This document shows, one piece after another, positions 9,968 through 17,683 of a stretch of 64,000 nt of DNA (positions within the stretch are counted from its first letter, which is position 1; each line of letters opens with the position of its first letter). Source of the stretch: JAUZOB01 sp963692465 (GTDB lineage: Bacteria > Bacteroidota > Bacteroidia > Bacteroidales > Prolixibacteraceae); the NCBI GenBank assembly GCA_963692465.1, contig OY829943.1, positions 2,418,001-2,482,000 on the forward strand. Direction: 5' to 3'. The translations under genes were made by a program, and so were the position numbers. The notes under the pieces are model-generated. The model was not told the origin of the DNA and did no database searches. It worked only from the letters and a program-made list of their open reading frames with translations.

Positions 9968-9988
9968 TGTGGGTTTGTTGATATAGAG

Positions 9989-10030
9989 AAACCGGGACAA
10001 TTGTTATTTATAGCTTGTCCCGGTTTTTTA
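9989..10030 (+). terminator. Intrinsic terminator after GH31
   Basis: AAACCGGGACAA (9989-10000) and TTGTCCCGGTTT (10015-10026) form a perfect 12-bp stem with a 14-base loop, directly followed by more T residues. It closes the sigma-to-GH31 transcript. Confidence 0.92.
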
Positions 10031-10089
10031 TTATTGGTTAATGATTGGATTAAAGTCTGCATATTGTGATTCTATGTTAATTGTACTTG

Positions 10090-10121
10090 TTGTTAAGATT
10101 TTAGTTAATTCTTTATATTTG
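10090..10121 (+). promoter_or_regulatory. Candidate promoter for DUF1080-GH127 operon
   Basis: TTG at 10090-10092, a 21-base gap and TATATTTG at 10114-10121 fit the Bacteroidetes consensus TTG-N(17-23)-TANNTTTG. It lies just after a terminator, which supports a separate transcript for the next two genes. Confidence 0.6.
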
Positions 10122-10316
10122 TGGTTATGGAATCGTTCTAACTTGTTTGTGTCTAATAAAAAACACAGGGTCGGTTTCGAGGAAGAATCAACATTGATGC
10201 CGTGAATGAGGCTTATTATATGAGTGGAAGCACGAGATGTGGAAGTCATTTTTGCTGCAGAAAAGAGACCTATTTGCTTATCGCGTTGTTAAATTTATTA
10301 TGTAATATTTATAAAA

Positions 10317-11087
10317 ATGAAGAAAAATATTCATCTGATTGCCTGTTTGTTGTTTTTTTTGACTGCTCTTGTTTGCGGAAATACAGCTAATGGAGCAAGC
10401 AATCAGAAAAAACAAAGATCCGGAAATGTACAAGGCCAGAATAAAGGTTGGTATACATTGTTCGATGGTAAGACTTTTAATGGATGGAGAGGTTATAATC
10501 TAACAAAAGTACCCAAAGCATGGAAAATTGAAGGAGGTGCTATCAAAATCTGCAGCTTAGGTTCGAAAGAAGATGGCATAAAAGATAGAGGCGATATTAT
10601 TTTCAATAAAAAGTTTAAGAACTTTGAATTGACATTCGAATGGAAAGTTTCCAAAGGTGGGAATAGCGGCGTTTTCTATTTGGTGCAGGAAATTCCTAAA
10701 AAATCTATATGGGAAACTTCTCCTGAATATCAAATCTTGGACAATCAAAATCACCCCGATGCCAAACTAGGTAAAGACGGCAATCGTCAATCTGCCTCTT
10801 TGTATGATTTGATTCCTGCAATTCCACAAAATTCTAAACCATACGGACAATGGAATACCGGAAAAATCATCGTATACAAAGGGAACGTAATTCATCAACA
10901 AAATGGGATTAAAGTGCTGACGTATCACCTTGGGACAAACGATTGGAAACAAATGGTTGAAAATAGTAAGTTCAAAGGATTAGAACCATTCATTAATACA
11001 GGAGGTGCGAGGCATGAGGGTTATGTCGGGTTACAGGATCACGGAGACGATGTGTGGTTTAGAAATATTAAGATCAAAGAATTATAG
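10317..11087 (+). CDS. Secreted DUF1080 (3-keto-disaccharide hydrolase fold) protein
   Basis: This 256-residue secreted protein has a cleavable-type signal (MKKNIHLIACLLFFLTALVCG). It is one DUF1080 domain, starting at YTLFDGKTFNGWRGY (about residues 43-57), with the typical SKGGNSGVFYLVQE segment and a C-terminal GLQDHGDDVWFRNIKIKEL. The fold is a concanavalin-like beta-sandwich. Some family members hydrolyse 3-keto-glycosides; others are annotated only as carbohydrate-binding or hydrolytic. No oxidoreductase of the 3-keto pathway is nearby, so that role is open. It shares a promoter with the GH127-type gene 16 bases downstream and probably acts on the same glycan. The call on the domain is firm, the reaction is not. 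Confidence 0.88.
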   Translation: MKKNIHLIACLLFFLTALVCGNTANGASNQKKQRSGNVQGQNKGWYTLFDGKTFNGWRGYNLTKVPKAWKIEGGAIKICSLGSKEDGIKDRGDIIFNKKFKNFELTFEWKVSKGGNSGVFYLVQEIPKKSIWETSPEYQILDNQNHPDAKLGKDGNRQSASLYDLIPAIPQNSKPYGQWNTGKIIVYKGNVIHQQNGIKVLTYHLGTNDWKQMVENSKFKGLEPFINTGGARHEGYVGLQDHGDDVWFRNIKIKEL

Positions 11088-11103
11088 ATAAAAACAAATA
11101 AGC

Positions 11104-13161
11104 ATGAGTCGGTTTAAAATAATGGTAGTATTCGTTTTTCTACTTATGTCCTCTTTGGAAGCATTTACTCAAAATGTAAAAGATGAGGATTTTACTTCAA
11201 AAAAGATATTGGTATATTCTAAGAAGGCCAAGGTATTACCTTCTTTTATTCCTTTAGAGATAGGTGAAATTAAACCGACTGGTTGGTTAAAAGATTGGGC
11301 AACTGATGCAGCGAAGGGCATAACGGGGCATTTGGATGAGTACGTGGACGTATATAAGCATGGGTGGAAAGGATATGGTTTTAAAGCAAGAGGGGTAAAT
11401 GAAGATGGTACTGGTTGGCCGCTTGAACAATGCAGCTATTGGTTGGACGGGGCTGTTAAATTAGGATATATTCTGCACGATACAACGCTTATTCGTAAGA
11501 CTTCTTCTCGCTTAAATCTTGTGGTAAACGGGGTTCTGAACGGAGGAGAATCATTTATTTACTGGAAGCCTAAATCGATTGTAAATGACGATTTCAATAA
11601 TTGGGGTCACGGACTTATGGGACGGGCTCTGGTTTCCTATTATCAGGCTACCCATGATCCTAAAATTTTGCAAGCTCTTGTAAAAGTATATCAGGTATTC
11701 CCCATAAAAGTTTCACTTGATTCTACGGTGCACTTACCTCGGGGTGCAACCAATATTGATGCCATGACTGAGACTTATCTTATGAGTGGGAAAGAAGCAA
11801 TTCTTGATAGTATTGTTTCGTATAGTAAAAAAACCAGTATTATTAATGAAGAAGAGAGGTGGTCGAATAAAAGAGTAATTTCTACGGCTTTCCATCATGG
11901 TGTTTCTTTTTATGAAATAATGAGGGTGCCGGCAATGATGTATTTCTGGACGGGAAATAAAAAAGAGTTAAATGCTACAAACAAAATACTGGAATGGGGT
12001 GAAGAAAAAGACTTACTTCCGGAGGGTGTTTGTTCTTCCGAAGAGTATTTGTCGGGTATCGGATCTTTTCGAAATATAGAAACATGTAATGTTCCTACTT
12101 CTATGTGGTCGTTCTTGTGGATGATGCGTTTGACCGGCAATAGAAGTTGGGGAGATAAAATAGAGAAAATATTTTTCAATGCAGGTCCGGCTCCAATAGC
12201 CCGTGATTTTAAAACGATGTGCTATTATCAATCTCCCAATAGATTTAGTAATAAGTTGCCGGAAGAAGTTCCGATTCCCGGGAAGGAAGATTTGAAATTT
12301 ACCGATCATGGTCAGGAAGTATTATGCTGTGTCGGAAATTCAAATAACATTATTCCGGACTATATCAGTAGTATGTGGATGGAGACAATGGATAAAGGGT
12401 TGGCTGCTACTTTATACGGTCCTTGTCAGGTAAGTAAAAGAATCAATAATGTAAAAGTGGTTATCAATTGCAAAACGACTTATCCTTTTGATGACAAGAT
12501 TGCAATGACTTTTAATTTGGCACAAAAGGTCACAATGCCAATATATTTACGTATTCCTCAATGGTGTAGTCACCCATCTGTAAAAATAAATGGTAAAGCC
12601 GTCGCAGTTAAAACAGAAAAAGGATTTATGAAAGTTGTTCGTACATGGAAGATGAATGATAAGATACAGCTTGCTTTTCCGATGACCGTTCAGGTTCAGC
12701 AAGGGAAGGAGACACCCTATCCGCAGATGGATTATTTCCTGAAGGGTGGGTATAGAGCATCGAAAGATACGACTATTAGTAATCCTTATGAATGTGTAAC
12801 CTATGGTCCGCTGCTGTTTTCGTTACCTATTCCGGATATAAACCCGAACCAGGAAATAGCCAATGCAAAATTTAATTATGCCTTGGATGTAGATGCAAAG
12901 GATTTATCCAAACAAATAAAAGTTATTAAAAAGCCATTGACAGGGAAGTGGGCATGGCAGATAGATGCGCCGATACAATTAAAAGTAAAGGCGAAAGAAT
13001 TTAATTGGGTTCCCTCCCAGTTACAAGCACTACCTAATGCACCCATCAATATGGGCGATAAAACTATTATTGATTTGGTTCCTTACGGATGTACAAAGTT
13101 TAGAGTGACGATGTTTCCTGTGACCGAAAAATCATGGAATTCATTTATTAAAGCGAATTAA
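11104..13161 (+). CDS. GH127-type beta-L-arabinofuranosidase (DUF1680), secreted
   Basis: This 685-residue secreted glycosidase of the DUF1680/GH127 clan has a signal peptide (MSRFKIMVVFVFLLMSSLEAFTQ). The (alpha/alpha)6 barrel starts after IGEIKPTGWLKDWA. Zinc-site residues known from GH127 are visible: E326 and C328 in NIETCN, and the cysteine pair C408/C409 in LCCVGN, one of which is the predicted nucleophile. A beta-sandwich tail follows (IYLRIPQWCSHPSVKINGK). Characterised relatives release beta-L-arabinofuranose; related families GH137, GH142 and GH146 share the fold, so the sugar is a prediction. It is translated with the DUF1080 gene. No clear terminator follows; the next gene is on the opposite strand. 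Confidence 0.87.
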   Translation: MSRFKIMVVFVFLLMSSLEAFTQNVKDEDFTSKKILVYSKKAKVLPSFIPLEIGEIKPTGWLKDWATDAAKGITGHLDEYVDVYKHGWKGYGFKARGVNEDGTGWPLEQCSYWLDGAVKLGYILHDTTLIRKTSSRLNLVVNGVLNGGESFIYWKPKSIVNDDFNNWGHGLMGRALVSYYQATHDPKILQALVKVYQVFPIKVSLDSTVHLPRGATNIDAMTETYLMSGKEAILDSIVSYSKKTSIINEEERWSNKRVISTAFHHGVSFYEIMRVPAMMYFWTGNKKELNATNKILEWGEEKDLLPEGVCSSEEYLSGIGSFRNIETCNVPTSMWSFLWMMRLTGNRSWGDKIEKIFFNAGPAPIARDFKTMCYYQSPNRFSNKLPEEVPIPGKEDLKFTDHGQEVLCCVGNSNNIIPDYISSMWMETMDKGLAATLYGPCQVSKRINNVKVVINCKTTYPFDDKIAMTFNLAQKVTMPIYLRIPQWCSHPSVKINGKAVAVKTEKGFMKVVRTWKMNDKIQLAFPMTVQVQQGKETPYPQMDYFLKGGYRASKDTTISNPYECVTYGPLLFSLPIPDINPNQEIANAKFNYALDVDAKDLSKQIKVIKKPLTGKWAWQIDAPIQLKVKAKEFNWVPSQLQALPNAPINMGDKTIIDLVPYGCTKFRVTMFPVTEKSWNSFIKAN

Positions 13162-13210
13162 AAGTTGACTTTATAAAAGAAGGTGCTTTTTCTCTGATTA
13201 TCAGATTTGT

Positions 13211-13291
13211 AATAGAATAGTTGCAACTCTGATGGTAATACAAAAAGACGATTGTGAAAAATATTTATGTTTTGTGTCGTTCTATTCTATT
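13211..13291. repeat. Inverted repeat AATAGAATAG / CTATTCTATT
   Basis: A perfect 10-base inverted repeat occupies 13211-13220 and 13282-13291 in the convergent gap between the GH127-type and CocE-type genes. A separate 13-base palindrome (TCTGATTATCAGA, 13193-13205) lies just before it. The arm differs by one base from the AATGGAATAG element on the other side of the CocE-type gene. Function is unknown. Confidence 0.45.
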
Positions 13292-13356
13292 GATTCGAAT
13301 CTTGGCATAATTGAGTGATTAAAAGCGATGTCACCTGGATCTTTGAAGGCTAGTTT

Positions 13357-15231
13357 TTATTCTGCGTCATGATTTATTGAGATTATTGGGAGGATAACTT
13401 TTGATTCGTTGAGGTATATTCTAATACTTTCCTTTTGGAAGTCTGATTCTTTGGCGTGATAGATATCTGTAAATATTTGTGGATTTCGATCAACTAACGG
13501 GAACCATGAACTCTGAATCTGGATCATGATACGATGCCCTTTTTTGAAGGTGTGTGCAACATCGTTCATCGTGAATTTTACTTCGGTTGGCCTCCCTGGA
13601 ATGAATGGTTTCGGATGCTCAAAGCTATTGCGGTATTTGCCTCGCATTACATCTCCCCGAACCAACATTTGGTATCCGTCCATCAGATAGTCCGGTGCTT
13701 GTTCGCCTGCTTGTAAAGGTTCTGCTTTATCGGGAAATACATCAATGAGTTTTACAACAAAATCAGCATCAGTGCTGGAAATAGCAACTTTTAAGTCCGC
13801 AATTATGGGGCCAGCCAAAATTAGATTTTGTGCTAATGTGTCGGTCTGGAAAACCAATACATCCGGTCTTCGTGCAGCAAAGCGCTGATCGTCGGTCATG
13901 TATTCATTGGTCTTGCCGAATCCTGCTTTTTCAATAAAAGGGACTGGCTTGGCTGGATCACTAGTGTATTCGGTAAACGAGGAGGTCTCTTTTAATTGAG
14001 TAAATGATAATTTCCCGTTTCCTAATAAAAACAATGCTTTAGGTTGTACTCCGATAGGGGGCCATTGGGCTAAGTGGTGCCATTTGTTCTCGCCGGAAAA
14101 GAAAACAGTTGCTTTGGCAATGCTGTCGATGGAACCTTTCCCTTTCAGGTAATAGTTAAAGAAAGGAACTTCAATGTTTAAACCGTACCACATACTGGTA
14201 TTACTACCAAATTGAATGTTTCCTAATTGGGAGCCTTCCCCTGAATTCCATTGTCCATGATACCATGGTCCTATTACCAGGTTGTTATTGTTGTGGGCTT
14301 TTGCCTCAATGGATTTATAAGTATTCAGTGCTCCGTAATAATCCTCGGAATCGAATAGTCCGCCTACTACGAGCGTTGCGATATGTGATGAAATGTTTTG
14401 TGCGAAGTTGGTTGGGTTACGGGATTTCCACCATGCATCGTAATTGGGATGATTGTATATTCCATTCCAGAAAGCATGATCTTTTCCCATTAATTTGGCA
14501 AGGTTCGAAAGAGTCCCTGTTTGAAGATAAAAGTTGTAGCTATCGCGGGTAGGGTAGTTAAACCCTTTTGTGCCGACCATGGTAGGAACTGGGCGAGGTT
14601 GTCCGAAGCTATAAAAGAAACTAAATGCATCCAGGAGCATGAATGCTCCGTTATGATGAAAATCATCACCCATGAACCAGTCGGTTACAGGGGCTTGCGG
14701 ACTGACGGCTTTTATTGCCGGATGACTGGATAAGGCTCCCATGGTGGCATAAAAACCGGGATATGAGGTGCCTGTTATTCCTACCTTACCGTTATTTCCT
14801 TTGATATTTTTTATTAGCCAGTCGACGGTATCGTAAGTGTCGGAGGCTTCATCCGTTTCTGTTTTTGATTTCTTATTTGCAATGAATGGTCGTATATCGG
14901 TAAAGGATCCTTCGCTCATCCATCTGCCCCGCACATCTTGTGTGACGATGATATAGTTCTCTTTGTAGTATTCTTTGAAGTAGGAGGAGGGTAAACTGCG
15001 AAATGCTTTTTCTCCATAAGGCGAGCATGAATAGGGGGTTCTGGTAATCAGAATCGGGTGTTGTCCGGTGGTGTCGTTGGGAATATAGACCGAGGTGAAT
15101 AATTTTACCCCATCTCTCATGGGAATATATATTTCCTGCTTGGAATAGTTTTTACTAAACCAGTCCTGACTCATTTCCTGTGCATTTGAAAGAACAGGAA
15201 TAAGTAAAAGGATCCATAATAGTATTTTCAT
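13357..15231 (-). CDS. CocE/NonD-type alpha/beta hydrolase, secreted
   Basis: This 624-residue secreted hydrolase of the X-Pro dipeptidyl-peptidase/CocE family includes alpha-amino-acid ester hydrolases, glutaryl-7-ACA acylases and cocaine esterase. The leader is MKILLWILLLIPVLSNAQ. The catalytic serine is S156 in GTSYPG. The acid is expected in the GGLFDSEDYYG region, and the histidine near HTFKKGHRIMIQIQSS. The C-terminal jelly-roll domain (from about residue 400) is present. It is the only minus-strand gene among the two PULs and is divergent from the GH42-like gene, with shared repeats between them. It could remove acyl groups or process peptides; I cannot choose. Length is normal for the family. 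Confidence 0.9.
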   Translation of the reverse strand: MKILLWILLLIPVLSNAQEMSQDWFSKNYSKQEIYIPMRDGVKLFTSVYIPNDTTGQHPILITRTPYSCSPYGEKAFRSLPSSYFKEYYKENYIIVTQDVRGRWMSEGSFTDIRPFIANKKSKTETDEASDTYDTVDWLIKNIKGNNGKVGITGTSYPGFYATMGALSSHPAIKAVSPQAPVTDWFMGDDFHHNGAFMLLDAFSFFYSFGQPRPVPTMVGTKGFNYPTRDSYNFYLQTGTLSNLAKLMGKDHAFWNGIYNHPNYDAWWKSRNPTNFAQNISSHIATLVVGGLFDSEDYYGALNTYKSIEAKAHNNNNLVIGPWYHGQWNSGEGSQLGNIQFGSNTSMWYGLNIEVPFFNYYLKGKGSIDSIAKATVFFSGENKWHHLAQWPPIGVQPKALFLLGNGKLSFTQLKETSSFTEYTSDPAKPVPFIEKAGFGKTNEYMTDDQRFAARRPDVLVFQTDTLAQNLILAGPIIADLKVAISSTDADFVVKLIDVFPDKAEPLQAGEQAPDYLMDGYQMLVRGDVMRGKYRNSFEHPKPFIPGRPTEVKFTMNDVAHTFKKGHRIMIQIQSSWFPLVDRNPQIFTDIYHAKESDFQKESIRIYLNESKVILPIISINHDAE

Positions 15232-15265
15232 AATCTTATTTGTTTGTAGGTGCCAGAAGCAGAAG

Positions 15266-15273
15266 CAAATATA
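15266..15273 (-). promoter_or_regulatory. -7 box of the CocE-type gene promoter
   Basis: On the minus strand this reads TATATTTG, an exact TANNTTTG match, 35 bases before the start codon. No TTG lies at the usual -33 distance. Instead one AATGGAATA element (15294-15302) sits there, as at an activator-dependent promoter. Confidence 0.5.
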
Positions 15274-15293
15274 TACATCTATTAGATATAATT

Positions 15294-15376
15294 AATGGAA
15301 TAGTGATGTTTTATTGCCCTGTCTGTTATGGCTAATAAATGTTTTTATCCTTTATTCCATTCGATTTAATGGAATA
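15294..15376. promoter_or_regulatory. Three AATGGAATA elements, putative operator in a divergent region
   Basis: AATGGAATA occurs at 15294-15302 and 15368-15376, and in reverse as TATTCCATT at 15353-15361. The last two form a 9-bp inverted repeat with a 6-base spacer. The elements lie between two divergent genes, about 17-20 bases from the likely -7 boxes (TATATTTG on the minus strand, 15266-15273; TAACTTTC on the plus strand, 15394-15401). That is where an activator would sit. The protein that binds is not known; the AraC-type regulator at 22488 is one candidate. Confidence 0.55.
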
Positions 15377-15446
15377 GAAAAGAAAAACAAGAATAACTTT
15401 CGGATAATTGTAGTGGGATTCTAAATCGAATACAAAATCATTGAAT

Positions 15447-17399
15447 ATGAATCATAATTTCCAAGTGCCGGAAATAGGAGCAGAGGTCTTTATTGAACGG
15501 GGTCAGACTGAACAAGAAATAGACACACTATTTTGCCAGTTGAAGAATAATGGGATGACGATAACCCGCATCCGTTTGTTTGAACCCTATATGAGAACCG
15601 CAGATGGACAATGGGATTTTTCTCTTTTTGATAGGGCATTCGCTGCAGGGGATAAATATGGAATAAAGATTTATGGTAATCTCTTTCCTGATACCTCTTT
15701 CGAGGATGTGGGTGGTTTTAAATTTCCCCGTGATAATGCGCATTTTGCCTCTATTCGGGAGTATATTAAAAATGTGGTTCCTCATTTTAGTCTGTTTAAA
15801 TCCTGCGTCGGCTGGGTCCCAATTAATGAGATAGGTTCGGGATCTCTTCCAAAAGATGAGTTTACTCAAAAGAGATTTGAGGACTGGAAAGAAGCAACTA
15901 TATCGGATAAATCATCCCGGAGTGGTGGTTACGAACATCTTGATTTTGCGGAAGACCGTTTCCTTTGGGAGTACAATACCTGGTATTTGGAATGGCTTTG
16001 TGATGAGATTCGCAAGTATAATCCGGATGCCCGATTACACGTCAACGGACATGCATTATTCAATTCTATAAAAGAATATGATTTTCCGAAATGGAGACGG
16101 TTTCTATCAATTTTCGGAGGTTCAGCACATGCAAGCTGGCATTTTGGAAACTTCGAACGGGATCGTTATTCGATAGCGATGTCGGCTACATCTGAAATTA
16201 TACGTTCCGGCGCAGGAAACTTGCCTTGGTTTATGACTGAAATTCAAGGGGGAAATAATATTTTCAGCGCCTTGGCGCCGTTATGTCCCACAGCAGAAGA
16301 GATTGCACAATGGCTTTGGATTATCCTTTTCAGTGAAGCTAAAGGTGCAATGTTTTGGTGCTTAAACCCAAGGGCTTCAGGCTTCGAGGCAGGGGAATGG
16401 GCTATGCTGAATTATCAGTATCAACCATCAGACCGCATGATTGCTGCGTCCGGGGTAATTAAGACTGTAAACCAAAATGCTTCGCTTTTCTCAAACTTGA
16501 AAGAGGAAGAGTCGGGTTTAAATATACTCTATGTTCGCGAAACGATGTGGGTTGAAAATAAACTTAATATTTCATCTCCGATAACTTCTTACCAAGGGCG
16601 CAGTGCGGGTGCTGGTATTAATTCGTCATTAGCCTATTTTGAAGCTTTGTGCGAAATGGGGATACAGTGTAATTTCAAAGAGATCTGTGAGTTCGATTTT
16701 TTAAAGGACGATTATACCGGAGTTACAATCATCCTTTCCCAACAGGTTGCAATACCCCGGGATTACAATGAAAAACTGATCGGATTTGTCGCAAAAGGTG
16801 GACGGTTAATCATGGATGGGCTGTCGGATTATTATGATGAAAATGCTATCTGTCAGTGGATGCATGTACATCCATTAGCGCAAATATTGGGTGGAAGTAT
16901 CAAAGAATATAAGATGAGAGACGATTTGTTTCCTATTAAATTCTCTGACCCAAACCTTTCTTTATCCGCTCATCTTTGGCAGGGATCGATTGAACGCTCT
17001 ACCGGGGTCCCTATATCAGGAGATAGCCATTCTGTTTATGCTGTAAAAAACAACTTTGGTAAAGGAATGGTAGTTTGGGTACCAACTCCGCTGGGACTGG
17101 GGGCATGGGTAAGTAAGAATTTTGAAGACTTGAGTCAATTTATTCTTCACTATGTTTTTATTGGGAAAAACTCTTTGAGGTTTGAGTATTATCAAAAAGG
17201 GCTTTTGATGAAAACAGTAAAAGCAGGAAATGCTACGTTGACAATGATTGTTAACAAATCGCCAGATAACAGAGAAGTGCAAATAATCAATAATGAGAAA
17301 TTACATCCGGAAGTTATCTTTTCAAATAAAGGAGGAATGGTGAAAAGTGATGTTGTGAAAATTGCTTCTGAAGAAACATTGATTGTTGTGTGGAATTAA
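15447..17399 (+). CDS. GH42-like beta-galactosidase, no signal peptide
   Basis: This 650-residue glycosidase of the GH42 beta-galactosidase type starts at the ATG at 15447; a TTG two codons upstream is also in frame. The TIM barrel runs from residue 10 or so. E128 (WVPINEIG) is the predicted acid/base and E265 (WFMTEIQGG) the nucleophile, at the ends of strands 4 and 7 as expected for clan GH-A. A Rossmann-like trimerisation domain follows (about 360-540), then a small beta domain. No signal peptide is seen, so it probably works in the cytoplasm or periplasmic export is missed. It is divergent from the CocE-type gene. Substrate could be beta-galactosides or beta-L-arabinosides; both occur in GH42. 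Confidence 0.82.
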   Translation: MNHNFQVPEIGAEVFIERGQTEQEIDTLFCQLKNNGMTITRIRLFEPYMRTADGQWDFSLFDRAFAAGDKYGIKIYGNLFPDTSFEDVGGFKFPRDNAHFASIREYIKNVVPHFSLFKSCVGWVPINEIGSGSLPKDEFTQKRFEDWKEATISDKSSRSGGYEHLDFAEDRFLWEYNTWYLEWLCDEIRKYNPDARLHVNGHALFNSIKEYDFPKWRRFLSIFGGSAHASWHFGNFERDRYSIAMSATSEIIRSGAGNLPWFMTEIQGGNNIFSALAPLCPTAEEIAQWLWIILFSEAKGAMFWCLNPRASGFEAGEWAMLNYQYQPSDRMIAASGVIKTVNQNASLFSNLKEEESGLNILYVRETMWVENKLNISSPITSYQGRSAGAGINSSLAYFEALCEMGIQCNFKEICEFDFLKDDYTGVTIILSQQVAIPRDYNEKLIGFVAKGGRLIMDGLSDYYDENAICQWMHVHPLAQILGGSIKEYKMRDDLFPIKFSDPNLSLSAHLWQGSIERSTGVPISGDSHSVYAVKNNFGKGMVVWVPTPLGLGAWVSKNFEDLSQFILHYVFIGKNSLRFEYYQKGLLMKTVKAGNATLTMIVNKSPDNREVQIINNEKLHPEVIFSNKGGMVKSDVVKIASEETLIVVWN

Positions 17400-17548
17400 T
17401 TCTTCCTGAGAATAAAAGTTTTTGAGAGGTCTTGATTTGTTTCTGTTGTTGAATATAATGGGTGGGTGAATTGAGGTTGCATCGTTAGATAGAAATTGGA
17501 GAAGCTTGAAAAGAATGAAAGGTTAAATAAAATAAATCCGTATTTTCG

Positions 17549-17580
17549 AAGCGCATACAGAATATTTTTAAAAGCGCATA
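17549..17580 (+). promoter_or_regulatory. Direct repeat AAGCGCATA upstream of GH78
   Basis: AAGCGCATA occurs at 17549-17557 and 17572-17580, 23 bases start to start, or about two helical turns. Such spacing is typical of sites for AraC-type activators, and an AraC-type gene lies downstream at 22488. No good TANNTTTG box was found between the repeat and the GH78 start. Confidence 0.45.
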
Positions 17581-17683
17581 GGAATGTATGCAACTGTTGC
17601 TAAAATGCAATGATTCAAATGAGAATGTCTTTTGGAAACAGAATAATGTTGGATGCAATAATCAAAAAGAGCAGAAGTTTCAG

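Larger units (their letters stand above)
9968..10316. other. Intergenic stretch with terminator and promoter
   Basis: These 349 bases hold the GH31 terminator (9989-10030) and a promoter for the DUF1080 gene (10090-10121). Between the promoter and the start at 10317 lies an untranslated leader of about 190 bases. I could not match it to a known riboswitch. A 62-codon frame from 10202 overlaps the DUF1080 start in another frame and looks like chance. Confidence 0.6.

Noticed and set aside
10202..10390. 62-codon open frame overlapping the DUF1080 start
   Set aside because: It overlaps a clear signal-peptide gene in another frame and has no family features.
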